NCBI RefSeq assembly: GCF_001270495.1
Contig: NZ_LGUR01000162.1
Location: 79,697-143,696, forward strand
Direction of reading: 5' to 3'
Source of the DNA: Streptomyces viridochromogenes
GTDB lineage: Bacteria > Actinomycetota > Actinomycetes > Streptomycetales > Streptomycetaceae
Length of the DNA stretch: 64,000 nucleotides
The position numbers were made by a program, and so were the translations under genes. This document shows, one piece after another, positions 54,884 through 63,794 of this stretch; positions within the stretch are counted from its first letter, which is position 1, and each line of letters begins with the position of its first letter. Below the pieces are notes generated by a model. It had not been told where the DNA came from and searched no databases. It saw only the letters and a program-made list of their open reading frames with translations.

Positions 54884-54931
54884 TGACACCTCGGTTGCCA
54901 AAACCGAAGAATGATGACACCTTGGTTGTCA
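54884..54931. promoter_or_regulatory. paired MarR operator sites
   Basis: TGACACCTCGGTTGCCA (54884-54900) and TGACACCTTGGTTGTCA (54915-54931) are 17-bp copies 31 bases apart. The second is an inverted repeat TGACA-N7-TGTCA whose last base is the A of the hydrolase ATG. They lie between the MarR gene and its divergent neighbour. Confidence 0.75.
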
Positions 54932-55746
54932 TGACAGCTGCTTCGGAACTGAGCTACTTCGCATCTGCCGACGGGGACCTCGCCTACCGCGACACCGGTA
55001 CCGGGGACCTCGTGGTGCTGGCGCACTCCGGTTACGTCGACCACCGCGTCTTCGACGACCAGATACCGGCCCTCGCGGCCCACCACCGGGTGATCGCGTT
55101 CGACGTACGCGGCCACGGCTTCTCCGCCAACGCGAGCCGCCCGTTCCGCTGGGCGGACGACCTCGCCGGCCTGCTGCGCCACCTCGACGCCGGCCCCGCG
55201 GCCCTGGTCGGCCTGTGCATGGGCGCGGCGGTCGTCACCGACACCGCGCTGGAGTACCCCGAACTGGTCCGTGCGCTGGTCGTCAGCGGCGCCGGGACCA
55301 GCGAGTTCGAGTTCACGGATCCGGGAACCCTGGAGCATGTGAGCGAGGCGGCCCGGCTGCTCGGCGCCGGAGACGTCGAGGGCTGGCTCGACCACTTCGC
55401 GAAGGGCGTGGCAGGGCCGCACCGCACGGTCGACGAGGTCGCCCCCGACGTCGTACGACGACTGCGGGACATGTGCGCGCACACCCTCGCCAAGCACACG
55501 CCGGACGAACCGCAACGGCTGGTGCCGCTGACCGACACCTGGGCCCGGCTGCCGAAGATCGACGTCCCCGTCCTCGCCCTGCACGGCGCCCTCGACGCGC
55601 CCGACAGCATCGCCATGGCGGAACGCGTCGCCCGCGCGGTGCCCGACGGCCGCTCGGTCACCGTCCAGGGCGTCGGGCACTACCCGAACATGGAGAAGCC
55701 GCAGGAGTTCAACGCCCTACTGCTGGACTTCCTGGGCGACCTCTGA
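54931..55746 (+). CDS. Alpha/beta-fold hydrolase
   Basis: A 271-residue hydrolase. LAYRDTGTGDLVVLAHSGYVDHRVF carries the oxyanion region; the nucleophile elbow is GLCMGAA, with Cys in place of the usual Ser; the Asp is in LALHGALDAPDS and the His in VQGVGHYPNMEKP. A Cys nucleophile is known in dienelactone-hydrolase-like enzymes but is uncommon in this branch. The ATG overlaps the MarR operator and no ribosome site precedes it, so a leaderless transcript is possible. Confidence 0.88.
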   Translation: MTAASELSYFASADGDLAYRDTGTGDLVVLAHSGYVDHRVFDDQIPALAAHHRVIAFDVRGHGFSANASRPFRWADDLAGLLRHLDAGPAALVGLCMGAAVVTDTALEYPELVRALVVSGAGTSEFEFTDPGTLEHVSEAARLLGAGDVEGWLDHFAKGVAGPHRTVDEVAPDVVRRLRDMCAHTLAKHTPDEPQRLVPLTDTWARLPKIDVPVLALHGALDAPDSIAMAERVARAVPDGRSVTVQGVGHYPNMEKPQEFNALLLDFLGDL

Positions 55747-55776
55747 CGTCACGTTTCGTCCCTTCGGTCCGCGCCG

Positions 55777-56238
55777 CTACGGCACCACCGTCACCGGCCA
55801 CCGCCCCGCCTTGACCAGCCGCACCGCGACGGAGCCGACGATCCGGTGCCCGGCCTGTTCCGAGGCGCCCACCACCACCGCGTCGGCCTTGAGGTCGTCC
55901 GCGGCCCTCACCAGGCCGTTGTACGGGTCGCCCCGGAGGGTGTGGAACTCCCAGCGGACTTCGAATATCCCCTTGAGCCGCTCGGTCGCGTCCCTGATCT
56001 GGGCGATCAGGTCCTCGGCGATCTCGTCGGTCGTCTCCGCGACCGGCGCGCCGAGGGCCGCGCCCGCCGTCATCACCGGCTGCACGTACACGACGGCGAG
56101 CAGCGCGTGCTGCCGTCGCGCGAGACCACCGGCGTACGCCGCCGCGCGGAGCGAGGAGTCGGAGCCGTCCACTCCGACCACGATGACCTTGGGTCCGTCC
56201 GTGCCCCGCTCGAACCGGGCCGAGTGCTGTTCCGTCAC
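55777..56238 (-). CDS. Universal stress protein (UspA family)
   Basis: A 153-residue Usp domain: VIVVGVDGSDSSLRAAAYAGGLA at the N-terminus and the ATP-binding Gly-x2-Gly-x9-Gly-Ser/Thr-type end DAVVVGASEQAGHRIVGSVAVRLVKAGRWPVTVV. The GTG at 56238 (TEQHSARFERG) is preferred; a GTG at 56271 would add 11 residues. Neither has a clear ribosome site. Single-gene transcript convergent with the hydrolase. Confidence 0.9.
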   Translation of the reverse strand: MTEQHSARFERGTDGPKVIVVGVDGSDSSLRAAAYAGGLARRQHALLAVVYVQPVMTAGAALGAPVAETTDEIAEDLIAQIRDATERLKGIFEVRWEFHTLRGDPYNGLVRAADDLKADAVVVGASEQAGHRIVGSVAVRLVKAGRWPVTVVP

Positions 56239-56326
56239 GGCAGGGAGGCTATCGGAAGCCCCAGGTCCCACCGGCGGGCAGGACGCTCGACGGGCGAGGA
56301 GGCCACGGTCTTCCTAGAGTCGGAAC

Positions 56327-59300
56327 ATGAGTGCCACCCTGGAGGCCACCCGGGAGAAGAGCGCAGAAGGCCCGATACGGTCGCCCCGGCACGGCTTCCT
56401 GAGCAGAGTGCCGGAGGGCTTCGCGACCTTCTTCGGCGCCCTGGGACTGCTCTGCGTCCTGCTGGCCTTCATCCCACCGCTGCGCACCGCGCTCCGGCCG
56501 GTCGTGCGCGCCCTCGACCAGATCATCGTCCCGGTCAGCGGCAACCTCGCCTACGCCGTCTTCCTCTTCCTGCTCGCCGCCGCGACCGCCGCCCGCAAGA
56601 AGATCGCCTGGTGGCTGGTCGTCGTCTACCTCGGACTGCTGGCCCTGACCGACGTGCTCGGCACGGTGCTCGGCGACTACTCCGACTCCGTTCCCTCCCT
56701 GATCGTGTGCGGCCTCGCCCTGGCCCTGCTGATCGTCGCCCGGGGGGAGTTCTACGCCGCCTCCCGCCGCGCCGCCGTACGCCGGGCACTCGGCGTCCTG
56801 GTCGTCGGGCTCGCCGCCGGGATCCTGGTCGGCTGGGGGCTCGTCGAGCTGTTCCCCGGCACGCTGCCGCAGGGCCAGCGGCTGGCCTGGGCCGCCGACC
56901 GGGTCTGCGGCGGTCTCGTCTCCGGCACCTCCTACGACGGACGCCCGCCCCGCCCCCTGTACTTCCTGCTCGGCCTCTTCGGCGCGCTCGCCCTCCTCAA
57001 CGCCGCCGCGACGCTGTTCCGCTCGCAGCGCATGGAGGCCGCCCTGCACGACGACGAGGAGGCCCGCATCCGCGCCCTGCTCAAGGCGTACGGCGGCCAG
57101 GACTCCCTCGGCTACTTCGCCACCCGGCGCGACAAGGCCGTCGTCTTCTCACCCAGCGGCAAGGCCGCCGTCACCTACCGCGTCGAGGCCGGCGTCTGCC
57201 TCGCCAGCGGGGATCCCGTCGGCGACCGCGAGGCATGGCCGCACGCCATCGCCGCCTGGCTGGACGCGGCCCGCCGGCACGCCTGGGTGCCCGCCGCGAT
57301 GGGCGCCTCCGAGGACGGGGCCACCGCCTACGCGCGCGCCGGACTCGGAGCCCTCCAGCTGGGTGACGAGGCGATCCTGAACGTGCCGGACTTCGACCTG
57401 GACGGCCGCGACATGCGGGTGACCCGGCAGGCCGTCCACCGCGTCCGCCGCACCGGCGCCCACTGCCGCATCCGCCGCCACTCCACGCTCACCGGGACGG
57501 AGATGGAGGAGGTGCTCGGCAAGGCCGACGCCTGGCGCGACACCGAGACCGAACGCGGCTTCTCCATGGCCCTGGACCGCCTCGGCGACCCGGCCGACGG
57601 CGACTGCCTCCTCGTGGAGGCCCTCGGCGAGGACGGCGAGCTGCTCGCCCTGCTCTCCTTCGTGCCCTGGGGCAGGGACGGCGTCTCCCTGGACCTGATG
57701 CGCCGTGACCGCGGGCGAGCCCCCAACGGCGTCATGGAGTTCATGGTCGCCGAACTGTGCGCCGCCGCACCGAAGCTGGGCATCCGCAGGATCTCGCTGA
57801 ACTTCGCGGTGTTCCGCTCGGTCTTCGAGGAGGGCGCCCGCATCGGCGCCGGACCCGTACTGCGGCTGTGGCGGCGCCTGCTGCTGTTCTTCTCCAAGTG
57901 GTGGCAACTGGAGGCCCTCTACCGCTCCAACGCCAAGTACCGGCCGCAGTGGTTCCCGCGCTTCATCTGCTACGGCGAGGCCGCCTCCCTCGCCCGGATC
58001 AGCCTCGCGTCCGGAATCGCCGAGGGATTCGTCTCCGTACCGTCGCTGCACAAACTCCGCAGAAGAGGGCACCCGCGAGGCGGGCCACGTCCTGCGACCA
58101 CCGAAGGACTGCCCTCGCTGGCGGCGCTCGGCCTCGACGGAGGGGACGAGGCCGGGGCCGCCGGGCCGGATGCGGGCCTGCCCGAGCAGGTCCGCATCCG
58201 GCACCACACCCTCGACCGGCTGCGCGCCGACGGCGTCGACCCCTACCCGGTCGGCATCCCGGCCCGCACCCACACCCTCGCCGACATCCGCGCGGGCGAG
58301 CAGGTCACCGTCGCCGGCCGGATCATGCTCGTGCGCGACTTCGGCGGCATCGTCTTCGTCGTGCTGCGCGACTGGTCCGGCGACCACCAGCTCGCCCTCA
58401 CCCGCAAGGACTCCGGCGCCGCCCTCGACCGCTTCACCTCCGACACCGACATCGGCGACCTCATCTCCGCCACCGGCCCGGCCGGCGTCAGCGACAAGGG
58501 CGAACCGACCGTCTTCGTCACCTCCTGGCAGCTCATCGGCAAGTGCCTGCGCCCGCTGCCCGACAAACGCCGCGGCCTCGCCGACCCCGAGGCCAAGGTC
58601 CGCATGCGCTACCTCGACCTGGTCTCCAGCCCCGCCGCCCGCGACGTGGTCCGAGCCCGCTCCACCGCCGTCCAGGCCGTGCGCCAGGGCCTCCTGGAAC
58701 GTGGCTTCCTGGAGGTCGAGACGCCGGTTCTCCAGCAGATCCACGGCGGCGCCAACGCCCGCCCCTTCACCACCCACATCAACGCCTACGACCTCGACCT
58801 CTATCTGCGCATCGCCCCCGAGCTGTATCTCAAGCGACTGTGCGTCGGCGGCCTGGAGAAGGTCTTCGAGATGGGCCGCACCTTCCGCAACGAGGGCACC
58901 GACTACAAGCACAACCCGGAGTTCACGATCCTGGAGGCCTACCAGGCGTACGCCGACTACGACGTGATGCTCGACCTCGTGCGCGAGCTGATCCAGGGCG
59001 CCGCGACCGCCGCCTTCGGCTCGCCGCTGGCCCACAAGGACGGCGAGGAGTACGACATCTCCGGGCAGTGGCCGGTCAAGACGGTGTACGGCGCGATCTC
59101 CGAGGTGCTCGGGGAGGAGATCGACCCCGACACCGAGCTGCTCCGGCTGCACCGGCACTGCGACCGGGTGGGCGTGCCGTATATCGCCGACGACGGCCAC
59201 GGCGACATCGTCCTGGAGATGTACGAGCGGCTCGTCGAGGAGAAGACCCAGCTGCCCACCTTCTACAAGGACTTCCCCACCGACGTCTCCCCGCTCACCC

Positions 59301-59608
59301 GCCAGCACCGCACCGACCCCCGCCTCGCCGAGCGCTGGGACCTCGTCGCCTTCGGCACCGAGCTCGGCACCGCCTACTCCGAACTCACCGACCCCGTCGA
59401 ACAGCGCCGCCGCCTCACCGCCCAGTCCCTGCTCGCCGCCGGGGGAGACCCCGAGGCGATGGAGCTGGACGAGGACTTCCTCGACGCCCTCGAATACGCC
59501 ATGCCCCCCACCGGAGGCCTCGGCATCGGCGTCGACCGACTGGTCATGTTCCTCACCGGCCTGACGATCCGCGAGACCCTGCCGTTCCCCCTGGTGCGCC
59601 GCCGCTGA
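56327..59608 (+). CDS. lysX: Bifunctional lysyl-phosphatidylglycerol synthase / lysyl-tRNA synthetase
   Basis: A 1093-residue membrane enzyme that charges tRNA with lysine and transfers it to phosphatidylglycerol, making the envelope less negative and more resistant to cationic peptides. Residues 1-245 hold about six membrane spans; 250-600 form the MprF-like transferase domain (YFATRRDKAVVFSPSGKAAVTYRV, SLDLMRRDRGRAPNGVMEFM). After a linker, 620-1093 are a class II LysRS: OB-fold VTVAGRIMLVRDFGG, motif 2 FEMGRTFRNEGTDYKHNPEFT, motif 3 GLGIGVDRLVMFLTG. No signs of decay. Confidence 0.96.
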   Translation: MSATLEATREKSAEGPIRSPRHGFLSRVPEGFATFFGALGLLCVLLAFIPPLRTALRPVVRALDQIIVPVSGNLAYAVFLFLLAAATAARKKIAWWLVVVYLGLLALTDVLGTVLGDYSDSVPSLIVCGLALALLIVARGEFYAASRRAAVRRALGVLVVGLAAGILVGWGLVELFPGTLPQGQRLAWAADRVCGGLVSGTSYDGRPPRPLYFLLGLFGALALLNAAATLFRSQRMEAALHDDEEARIRALLKAYGGQDSLGYFATRRDKAVVFSPSGKAAVTYRVEAGVCLASGDPVGDREAWPHAIAAWLDAARRHAWVPAAMGASEDGATAYARAGLGALQLGDEAILNVPDFDLDGRDMRVTRQAVHRVRRTGAHCRIRRHSTLTGTEMEEVLGKADAWRDTETERGFSMALDRLGDPADGDCLLVEALGEDGELLALLSFVPWGRDGVSLDLMRRDRGRAPNGVMEFMVAELCAAAPKLGIRRISLNFAVFRSVFEEGARIGAGPVLRLWRRLLLFFSKWWQLEALYRSNAKYRPQWFPRFICYGEAASLARISLASGIAEGFVSVPSLHKLRRRGHPRGGPRPATTEGLPSLAALGLDGGDEAGAAGPDAGLPEQVRIRHHTLDRLRADGVDPYPVGIPARTHTLADIRAGEQVTVAGRIMLVRDFGGIVFVVLRDWSGDHQLALTRKDSGAALDRFTSDTDIGDLISATGPAGVSDKGEPTVFVTSWQLIGKCLRPLPDKRRGLADPEAKVRMRYLDLVSSPAARDVVRARSTAVQAVRQGLLERGFLEVETPVLQQIHGGANARPFTTHINAYDLDLYLRIAPELYLKRLCVGGLEKVFEMGRTFRNEGTDYKHNPEFTILEAYQAYADYDVMLDLVRELIQGAATAAFGSPLAHKDGEEYDISGQWPVKTVYGAISEVLGEEIDPDTELLRLHRHCDRVGVPYIADDGHGDIVLEMYERLVEEKTQLPTFYKDFPTDVSPLTRQHRTDPRLAERWDLVAFGTELGTAYSELTDPVEQRRRLTAQSLLAAGGDPEAMELDEDFLDALEYAMPPTGGLGIGVDRLVMFLTGLTIRETLPFPLVRRR

Positions 59609-59712
59609 CGGACGGTCACAGCACCGTGGCGGCTGGTCCGCGCGGGTGCTCCGGTACCGCCATATCGGTGCCGTACTGGTGCGTCGGTCCCTCGCCGGGC
59701 GACTGATGAGTC

Positions 59713-60567
59713 ATGACGAAGGATCAGTTGCCCACACCCGCGCTCACGCGACGCCGCGCGCTGTTCGCCGGTGTCGCCGCCGTCGGAGCGGCCGGCACCG
59801 CCGGACTGTTGGCGACGGTCGCGGGCGACGGCGACGAGCCGGTCCGGGCCGCCGCTCCGGCCGCGGGCCCGCAGGCACGCTCCGCGCTCAAGCCCTCCAC
59901 GTACCGCCTCCAGCCCCTGACGGGGTACGGCCCGCCCCGGGTGGCGCCGCGCCGCACCCTGGTACGGCGCGCGCCCCTGCTGCGCGTGTCCGGACGCGGC
60001 CGCACGATGGTGCTGACCTTCGACGACGGACCCGACCCCCGCTACACACCGCACATCCTGGACACCCTGCGCGAGTACGACGTCCGCGCCATGTTCTTCG
60101 TGTGCGGCGAGATGGTCGTCCAGAACAAGGAACTCCTGGCACGGATGGCCGAAGAGGGCCATGTCGTCGGCAACCACACCTGGTCCCACCCGCTGCTCAC
60201 CCGACTCAGCCACCACCGGATCCGCAAGGAGATGGAACGCACCAGCGACGTCGTCGAGGAGAGCTACGGTGAACGCCCCGCCTGGTTCCGCGCGCCCTAC
60301 GGCGCCTGGAACCGCACCGCCTTCCGGCTCGGCGCCGAACTGGGCATGGAACCGCTCGGCTGGACCGTCGACACCCTCGACTGGACCACCCCCGGCACCC
60401 ACACCATCGTCGACCGGGTCGAGAACGGCGCCGCCCCCGGCGTCGTGGTGCTCTCGCACGACGCCGGGGGCGACCGCTCCCAGAGCGTCCGGGCCCTGCA
60501 CACCTATCTGCCGCAGCTGCTGGACTCCGGGTACTACGTCACCGTCCCCGAACGGCAGTACAGATGA
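59713..60567 (+). CDS. Secreted polysaccharide deacetylase (NodB/CE4 family)
   Basis: A 284-residue exported enzyme. A twin-arginine-like signal (TRRRALFAGVAAVGAAGTAGLLATVA) precedes the CE4 domain: motif 1 TFDDGPD, motif 2 with the zinc His pair in HTWSHP, motif 3 RAPYGAW, motif 4 region DTLDWTTPG and motif 5 VVVLSHDAG. It likely removes N-acetyl groups from peptidoglycan or another wall glycan. It follows lysX by about 100 bases on the same strand. Confidence 0.93.
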   Translation: MTKDQLPTPALTRRRALFAGVAAVGAAGTAGLLATVAGDGDEPVRAAAPAAGPQARSALKPSTYRLQPLTGYGPPRVAPRRTLVRRAPLLRVSGRGRTMVLTFDDGPDPRYTPHILDTLREYDVRAMFFVCGEMVVQNKELLARMAEEGHVVGNHTWSHPLLTRLSHHRIRKEMERTSDVVEESYGERPAWFRAPYGAWNRTAFRLGAELGMEPLGWTVDTLDWTTPGTHTIVDRVENGAAPGVVVLSHDAGGDRSQSVRALHTYLPQLLDSGYYVTVPERQYR

Positions 60568-60625
60568 CGGACCGGATATACACGGGCGCACACCCGACGG
60601 CTTTCGCCCGCCCGGTCGAGCCCGC

Positions 60626-61297
60626 TCAGCGGACCTCGACCAGGCTGGCGAAAACGACGACGTTCCCGTCATAACCACTCTGCTTGGAGAAACCGCCTCC
60701 GCAGGTGATGACCCGCAATTCCGCGCTCCCCTTCGAGGCATAGACACGGTCGCCGGGGAAGTCGTTCTTCTCGAACACCTCGATGCCGTAGATCTCGAAA
60801 ACGGCCGTCTTTCCGTCCTTGCGGACGACCTCGACGCGATTGCCTTTCTTGAGGGCCCCGAGACCGTAGAACACGGCGGGGCCCCGAGTGTTGTCGACAT
60901 GGCCGACGACCACCGCGGTGCCCTTCTCGCCGGGGGAGACGGAACCGGTGAACCAGCCCGCCAGATTCGGGTCCTCCGGCGGCGGTGCGCCGACCCAGCC
61001 GTCCACGTCCAGGCCGACCGGGATGACCGGCGCGTCCACCTGGATCCCGGGGATCCTGACCCGGTCCGGCAGCGCGTACGGCAACGGCTGCGCGGCCCCG
61101 GCGAAGAGGCCGCCGGGCACCCGTCGGTCCGGAGCGGCGGCCGACGCGGGCTGCGGCGGCCCCACGTCGAACTCGCCCGAGCCGTTGCGAACGAGCGCGA
61201 GACCGGTCAGCAGGACAAGCGCTATCACACCCCAAGGAGCACGCTTCTTCCGTCGCTCCTCCTCTTCGGCCAGTTCGGCCGCCTCGGACGCAGACAT
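60626..61297 (-). CDS. Class F-type sortase
   Basis: A 223-residue membrane-anchored transpeptidase. A basic N-terminus and one span (APWGVIALVLLTGLALV) are followed by an extracellular sortase barrel with IPGIQVDAPVIPVG, the catalytic His133 in VVVGHVDN and the catalytic Cys199 in LRVITCGGGF. The Arg normally found shortly after the Cys is not obvious here; Lys205 is the nearest basic residue. It diverges from a small surface-protein gene that may encode a substrate. Confidence 0.9.
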   Translation of the reverse strand: MSASEAAELAEEEERRKKRAPWGVIALVLLTGLALVRNGSGEFDVGPPQPASAAAPDRRVPGGLFAGAAQPLPYALPDRVRIPGIQVDAPVIPVGLDVDGWVGAPPPEDPNLAGWFTGSVSPGEKGTAVVVGHVDNTRGPAVFYGLGALKKGNRVEVVRKDGKTAVFEIYGIEVFEKNDFPGDRVYASKGSAELRVITCGGGFSKQSGYDGNVVVFASLVEVR

Positions 61298-61628
61298 TCG
61301 CTTTCCCCTCTCGACGCGGCCGTCGCCCCGTCATTCGCGCATACGTGAACGCTAAGTCCCGCGCGCGCAACCGGCGACGGCACAGATACGAACGGGTGGC
61401 CCGCTCGCCATTCGGTGCGCCATCCGAGTTGCCACCGGCAGGAAAATTCTGACGGTCCGTGACCTGCGGCAATTCCGATTGCGGGGTGATCGGTCGGCGT
61501 GTCCTCTCACCAGGACGGACCATCGCCGAAATGCGGCCTCGCGCACGGCATCTGAGGGTCTTTCTGGGAGGCGCTTTCTCGCCGATCGACCGGGGACGGT
61601 TCCCGGGGCGTCTTCCGCGGAGGATCAC
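61298..61628. other. divergent intergenic region, sortase / surface protein
   Basis: About 330 bases with promoters for both genes presumably inside. GCGGAGGATCAC just before 61629 supplies the ribosome site of the surface protein. I see no palindrome or RNA structure that I would defend. Confidence 0.4.
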
Positions 61629-62123
61629 ATGCGTACTACACGTGCCATGGCGGCCGCTGCCACCGCGGTAGCCGCTCTCAGCCTCGCCGCCCCCGCGGCC
61701 GTCGCACGGGACGGCATGCCCCACGGCCCGAGCAACATCGTCGCCCTGCCCAGCGTCGTCGCCCGGGGCGGGCAGCTCACCATCACCGTCGACAACTGCC
61801 CCCGGGGCGGCACCGCGACCTCGGACGCGTTCAGGCCCACGCGTCTGAGCCCCGTGCACGGCAGCAACACGGCGCGGGGCACCGCGACGGTCGACAGGCA
61901 CGCGAGGCCCGGTTCCCACAGCATCACGGTCATCTGTGACGGCAGGTCCCTGACCAACCCCGCCGCCTTCAGCGTGATCGGCGGTGTCCGGGGCGGTCTC
62001 GGCGGCAGCAGCTCCACCGGGGCGACGCCGACCGACATGGCCATCGGAGGCGGGCTCATCGCCGTGGCCGTCGTCGGCGGCGGGGTGTTCTGGATGCGGC
62101 GCCGCGCGGAGAGGCGGATCTGA
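61629..62123 (+). CDS. Small exported surface protein with C-terminal membrane anchor
   Basis: A 164-residue protein. A signal peptide (MAAAATAVAALSLAAPAAVA) leads to an Ig-like domain with two cysteines (SVVARGGQLTITVDNCPRG..HSITVICDGRSL), then a Gly/Ser-rich linker, a C-terminal span (AIGGGLIAVAVVGGGVFWM) and RRRAERRI. The domain matches in pattern the protein at 62269-62778. No LPxTG motif is visible. Its position beside the class F sortase makes it a candidate substrate or partner. Confidence 0.82.
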   Translation: MRTTRAMAAAATAVAALSLAAPAAVARDGMPHGPSNIVALPSVVARGGQLTITVDNCPRGGTATSDAFRPTRLSPVHGSNTARGTATVDRHARPGSHSITVICDGRSLTNPAAFSVIGGVRGGLGGSSSTGATPTDMAIGGGLIAVAVVGGGVFWMRRRAERRI

Positions 62124-62191
62124 CGCGCCGCCCGGCGGAGACAGATCCGTCGCGGACAGGCCCGTCCCTCGCCGACGGAACGCACGTCCAC

Positions 62192-62236
62192 AGGCCGTCG
62201 CCCCGGCCCCCTCGTGGGGATCCGGGGCGACGGCCT
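62192..62236. terminator. bidirectional hairpin terminator
   Basis: Perfect 15-bp arms AGGCCGTCGCCCCGG (62192-62206) and CCGGGGCGACGGCCT (62222-62236), with a further CCCC/GGGG pairing in the loop. It lies between two convergent surface-protein genes and would stop transcription from both sides. Confidence 0.9.
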
Positions 62237-62268
62237 GAGCGAAACCGTGAGCGGGCGCGGCGGTGGTG

Positions 62269-62778
62269 TCAGGCGTCGTTCTCTTCGGTGCCGCGCCGGG
62301 AGAGGTGGTACGCCGTCCCGAGCGCGCCCGTGATGAGCGCGGCGCCCACACCGAGTTCCTTGAGGTTCAGTTCGGCGAAGCTGCCCCCGTCACCCGCGTG
62401 CACGCCCTTCTGCGGGTGGGCGGGCCGGACCGGTGCGGGCCGGCCACCGGCGATGGTGAGGTCGACGTTCTGCCAGAAGGTGCCGCAGTAGAACGACACC
62501 TCGTACACGGCACCCGGCCTGGCGTCCCGGTCGACGGTGGCCCTGGCCGTCGTGTGCCCGCGGCGGATGGTGACCGTGTCGAAGACCGCCGACGCGACGG
62601 TCACGGTCTGCTCGCAGCCGGTCGCGCGCAAGGTGACCTGCCCGCCGGGCGCGACGGTGGTGGGCACGACCCTGGCCCAGAAACCCGAGTCGTCCTCGTG
62701 CGCCCCGGCGGCCGGGGCGGTCATGGCGAGCGCGGTGACACCCAGCAGGGCGGCCGACGTGACGCGTATCGCGCGCAT
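62269..62778 (-). CDS. Small exported surface protein, paralogue of the 61629 product
   Basis: A 169-residue protein with signal peptide (VTSAALLGVTALAMTAPAAGA), an Ig-like domain with two cysteines (TVAPGGQVTLRATGCEQT..VYEVSFYCGTF), a linker, a C-terminal hydrophobic stretch (ELGVGAALITGALGTAYHL) and SRRGTEENDA. Shared segments with the 61629 product include GGQ-T, TARATVDRDARPG against TARGTATVDRHARPG, and the overall layout. No LPxTG is seen. ATG 62778 has GGAGGAACC upstream. Confidence 0.82.
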   Translation of the reverse strand: MRAIRVTSAALLGVTALAMTAPAAGAHEDDSGFWARVVPTTVAPGGQVTLRATGCEQTVTVASAVFDTVTIRRGHTTARATVDRDARPGAVYEVSFYCGTFWQNVDLTIAGGRPAPVRPAHPQKGVHAGDGGSFAELNLKELGVGAALITGALGTAYHLSRRGTEENDA

Positions 62779-62987
62779 GGTGGTTCCTCCGGGTTCCCCG
62801 AGGAGCAGCCGCGGACCTCTTCCGCTTGCGACGGAAATGCACCTCGATGCTCGAAACGCTAGGAAGGTGCGTCCACCTGCGCGATCGCTGTCGTACGAAT
62901 GGGGCAACGGTGTGGGCCGCTCAGGGGACGGTGTCCCCCGGCGGCCCGTCAGCTCGTCCGTCCGTCGGCCCTTCGGGTGAGGGGCTG

Positions 62988-63752
62988 TCAGCCCTTGATG
63001 TGCGGGAAGAGTTCGAGGAACGGTTCCGCCGATGCCGTGACACCCCGGCTGTACGGCGCGTCGAAGTCCCAGATGAGGAAGAGCAGGAAGGCGATCAGCG
63101 CGGAGAAGACCCCGGCCAGAATCAGTTCGCGGGGTGTGCGCCGGATCTGGAGGGCGAAGATCATCCCGATGGTGACGATGCCGCCTGCGATGAGCCCGAA
63201 CCACACCACGCCCGGCATGGTCTCCCCGGTCGAGTTCGCCCGGGCGCTGCGCGCCTGGTCGGCGGCGGTGACCTGGTCCAGGAGCGGTTGGTAGGCCTGT
63301 GCCTCGAAGTCCGTCCTCGGCTCGTAGTCGGTGACGTCCTCGCGGATGCGCTGAAGAAGCTCGGTGCCGCGCTCGGTCATACGGCCGTCGTCGGCCATCG
63401 TCTTCCACTCGGTGGTGACGACGTGTCCGACATAGACGTTGACATCCTCCCGAATGCGGTCGCGGATGTCGGCGGGGTAGATCCGGACCCGCTCCGAGAT
63501 CTCGTGCAGCGCCACGGCCTCCGCCTGGACGTGGTCCTGGGCGGCGCTGCGGCCCTCCCAGACGCCGGCGATGGCCAGGCCCAGGACGATGGCGTACACC
63601 ACGCCGATCCACATCGTCATGTACTCGATGACGTCCGGGGTCTCGGAGGGATCCTCGTCCTCGGGGGCCGTGCGGTGCCGCAGGAGGGTGATGATGACCA
63701 CCACGGCACAGGCGGCCAGCATCGCGAGGGTGAGAACAAGCCATTCCGGCAA
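62988..63752 (-). CDS. DUF4239-type (bestrophin-like) membrane protein
   Basis: A 254-residue membrane protein: spans near residues 4-24 (WLVLTLAMLAACAVVVIITLL), 45-65 (MTMWIGVVYAIVLGLAIAGVW), 180-200 (VVWFGLIAGGIVTIGMIFAL) and 208-228 (LILAGVFSALIAFLLFLIWDF). Between them is an acidic helical region (EAVALHEISERVRIYPADIRDRIRE). This four-span pattern matches the DUF4239 family, which is distantly bestrophin-like. Function unknown. Confidence 0.82.
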   Translation of the reverse strand: MPEWLVLTLAMLAACAVVVIITLLRHRTAPEDEDPSETPDVIEYMTMWIGVVYAIVLGLAIAGVWEGRSAAQDHVQAEAVALHEISERVRIYPADIRDRIREDVNVYVGHVVTTEWKTMADDGRMTERGTELLQRIREDVTDYEPRTDFEAQAYQPLLDQVTAADQARSARANSTGETMPGVVWFGLIAGGIVTIGMIFALQIRRTPRELILAGVFSALIAFLLFLIWDFDAPYSRGVTASAEPFLELFPHIKG

Positions 63753-63794
63753 GAGAAGCCTCCAGGATCAGCAGGGTCGGGTGGATCAGCGGGG

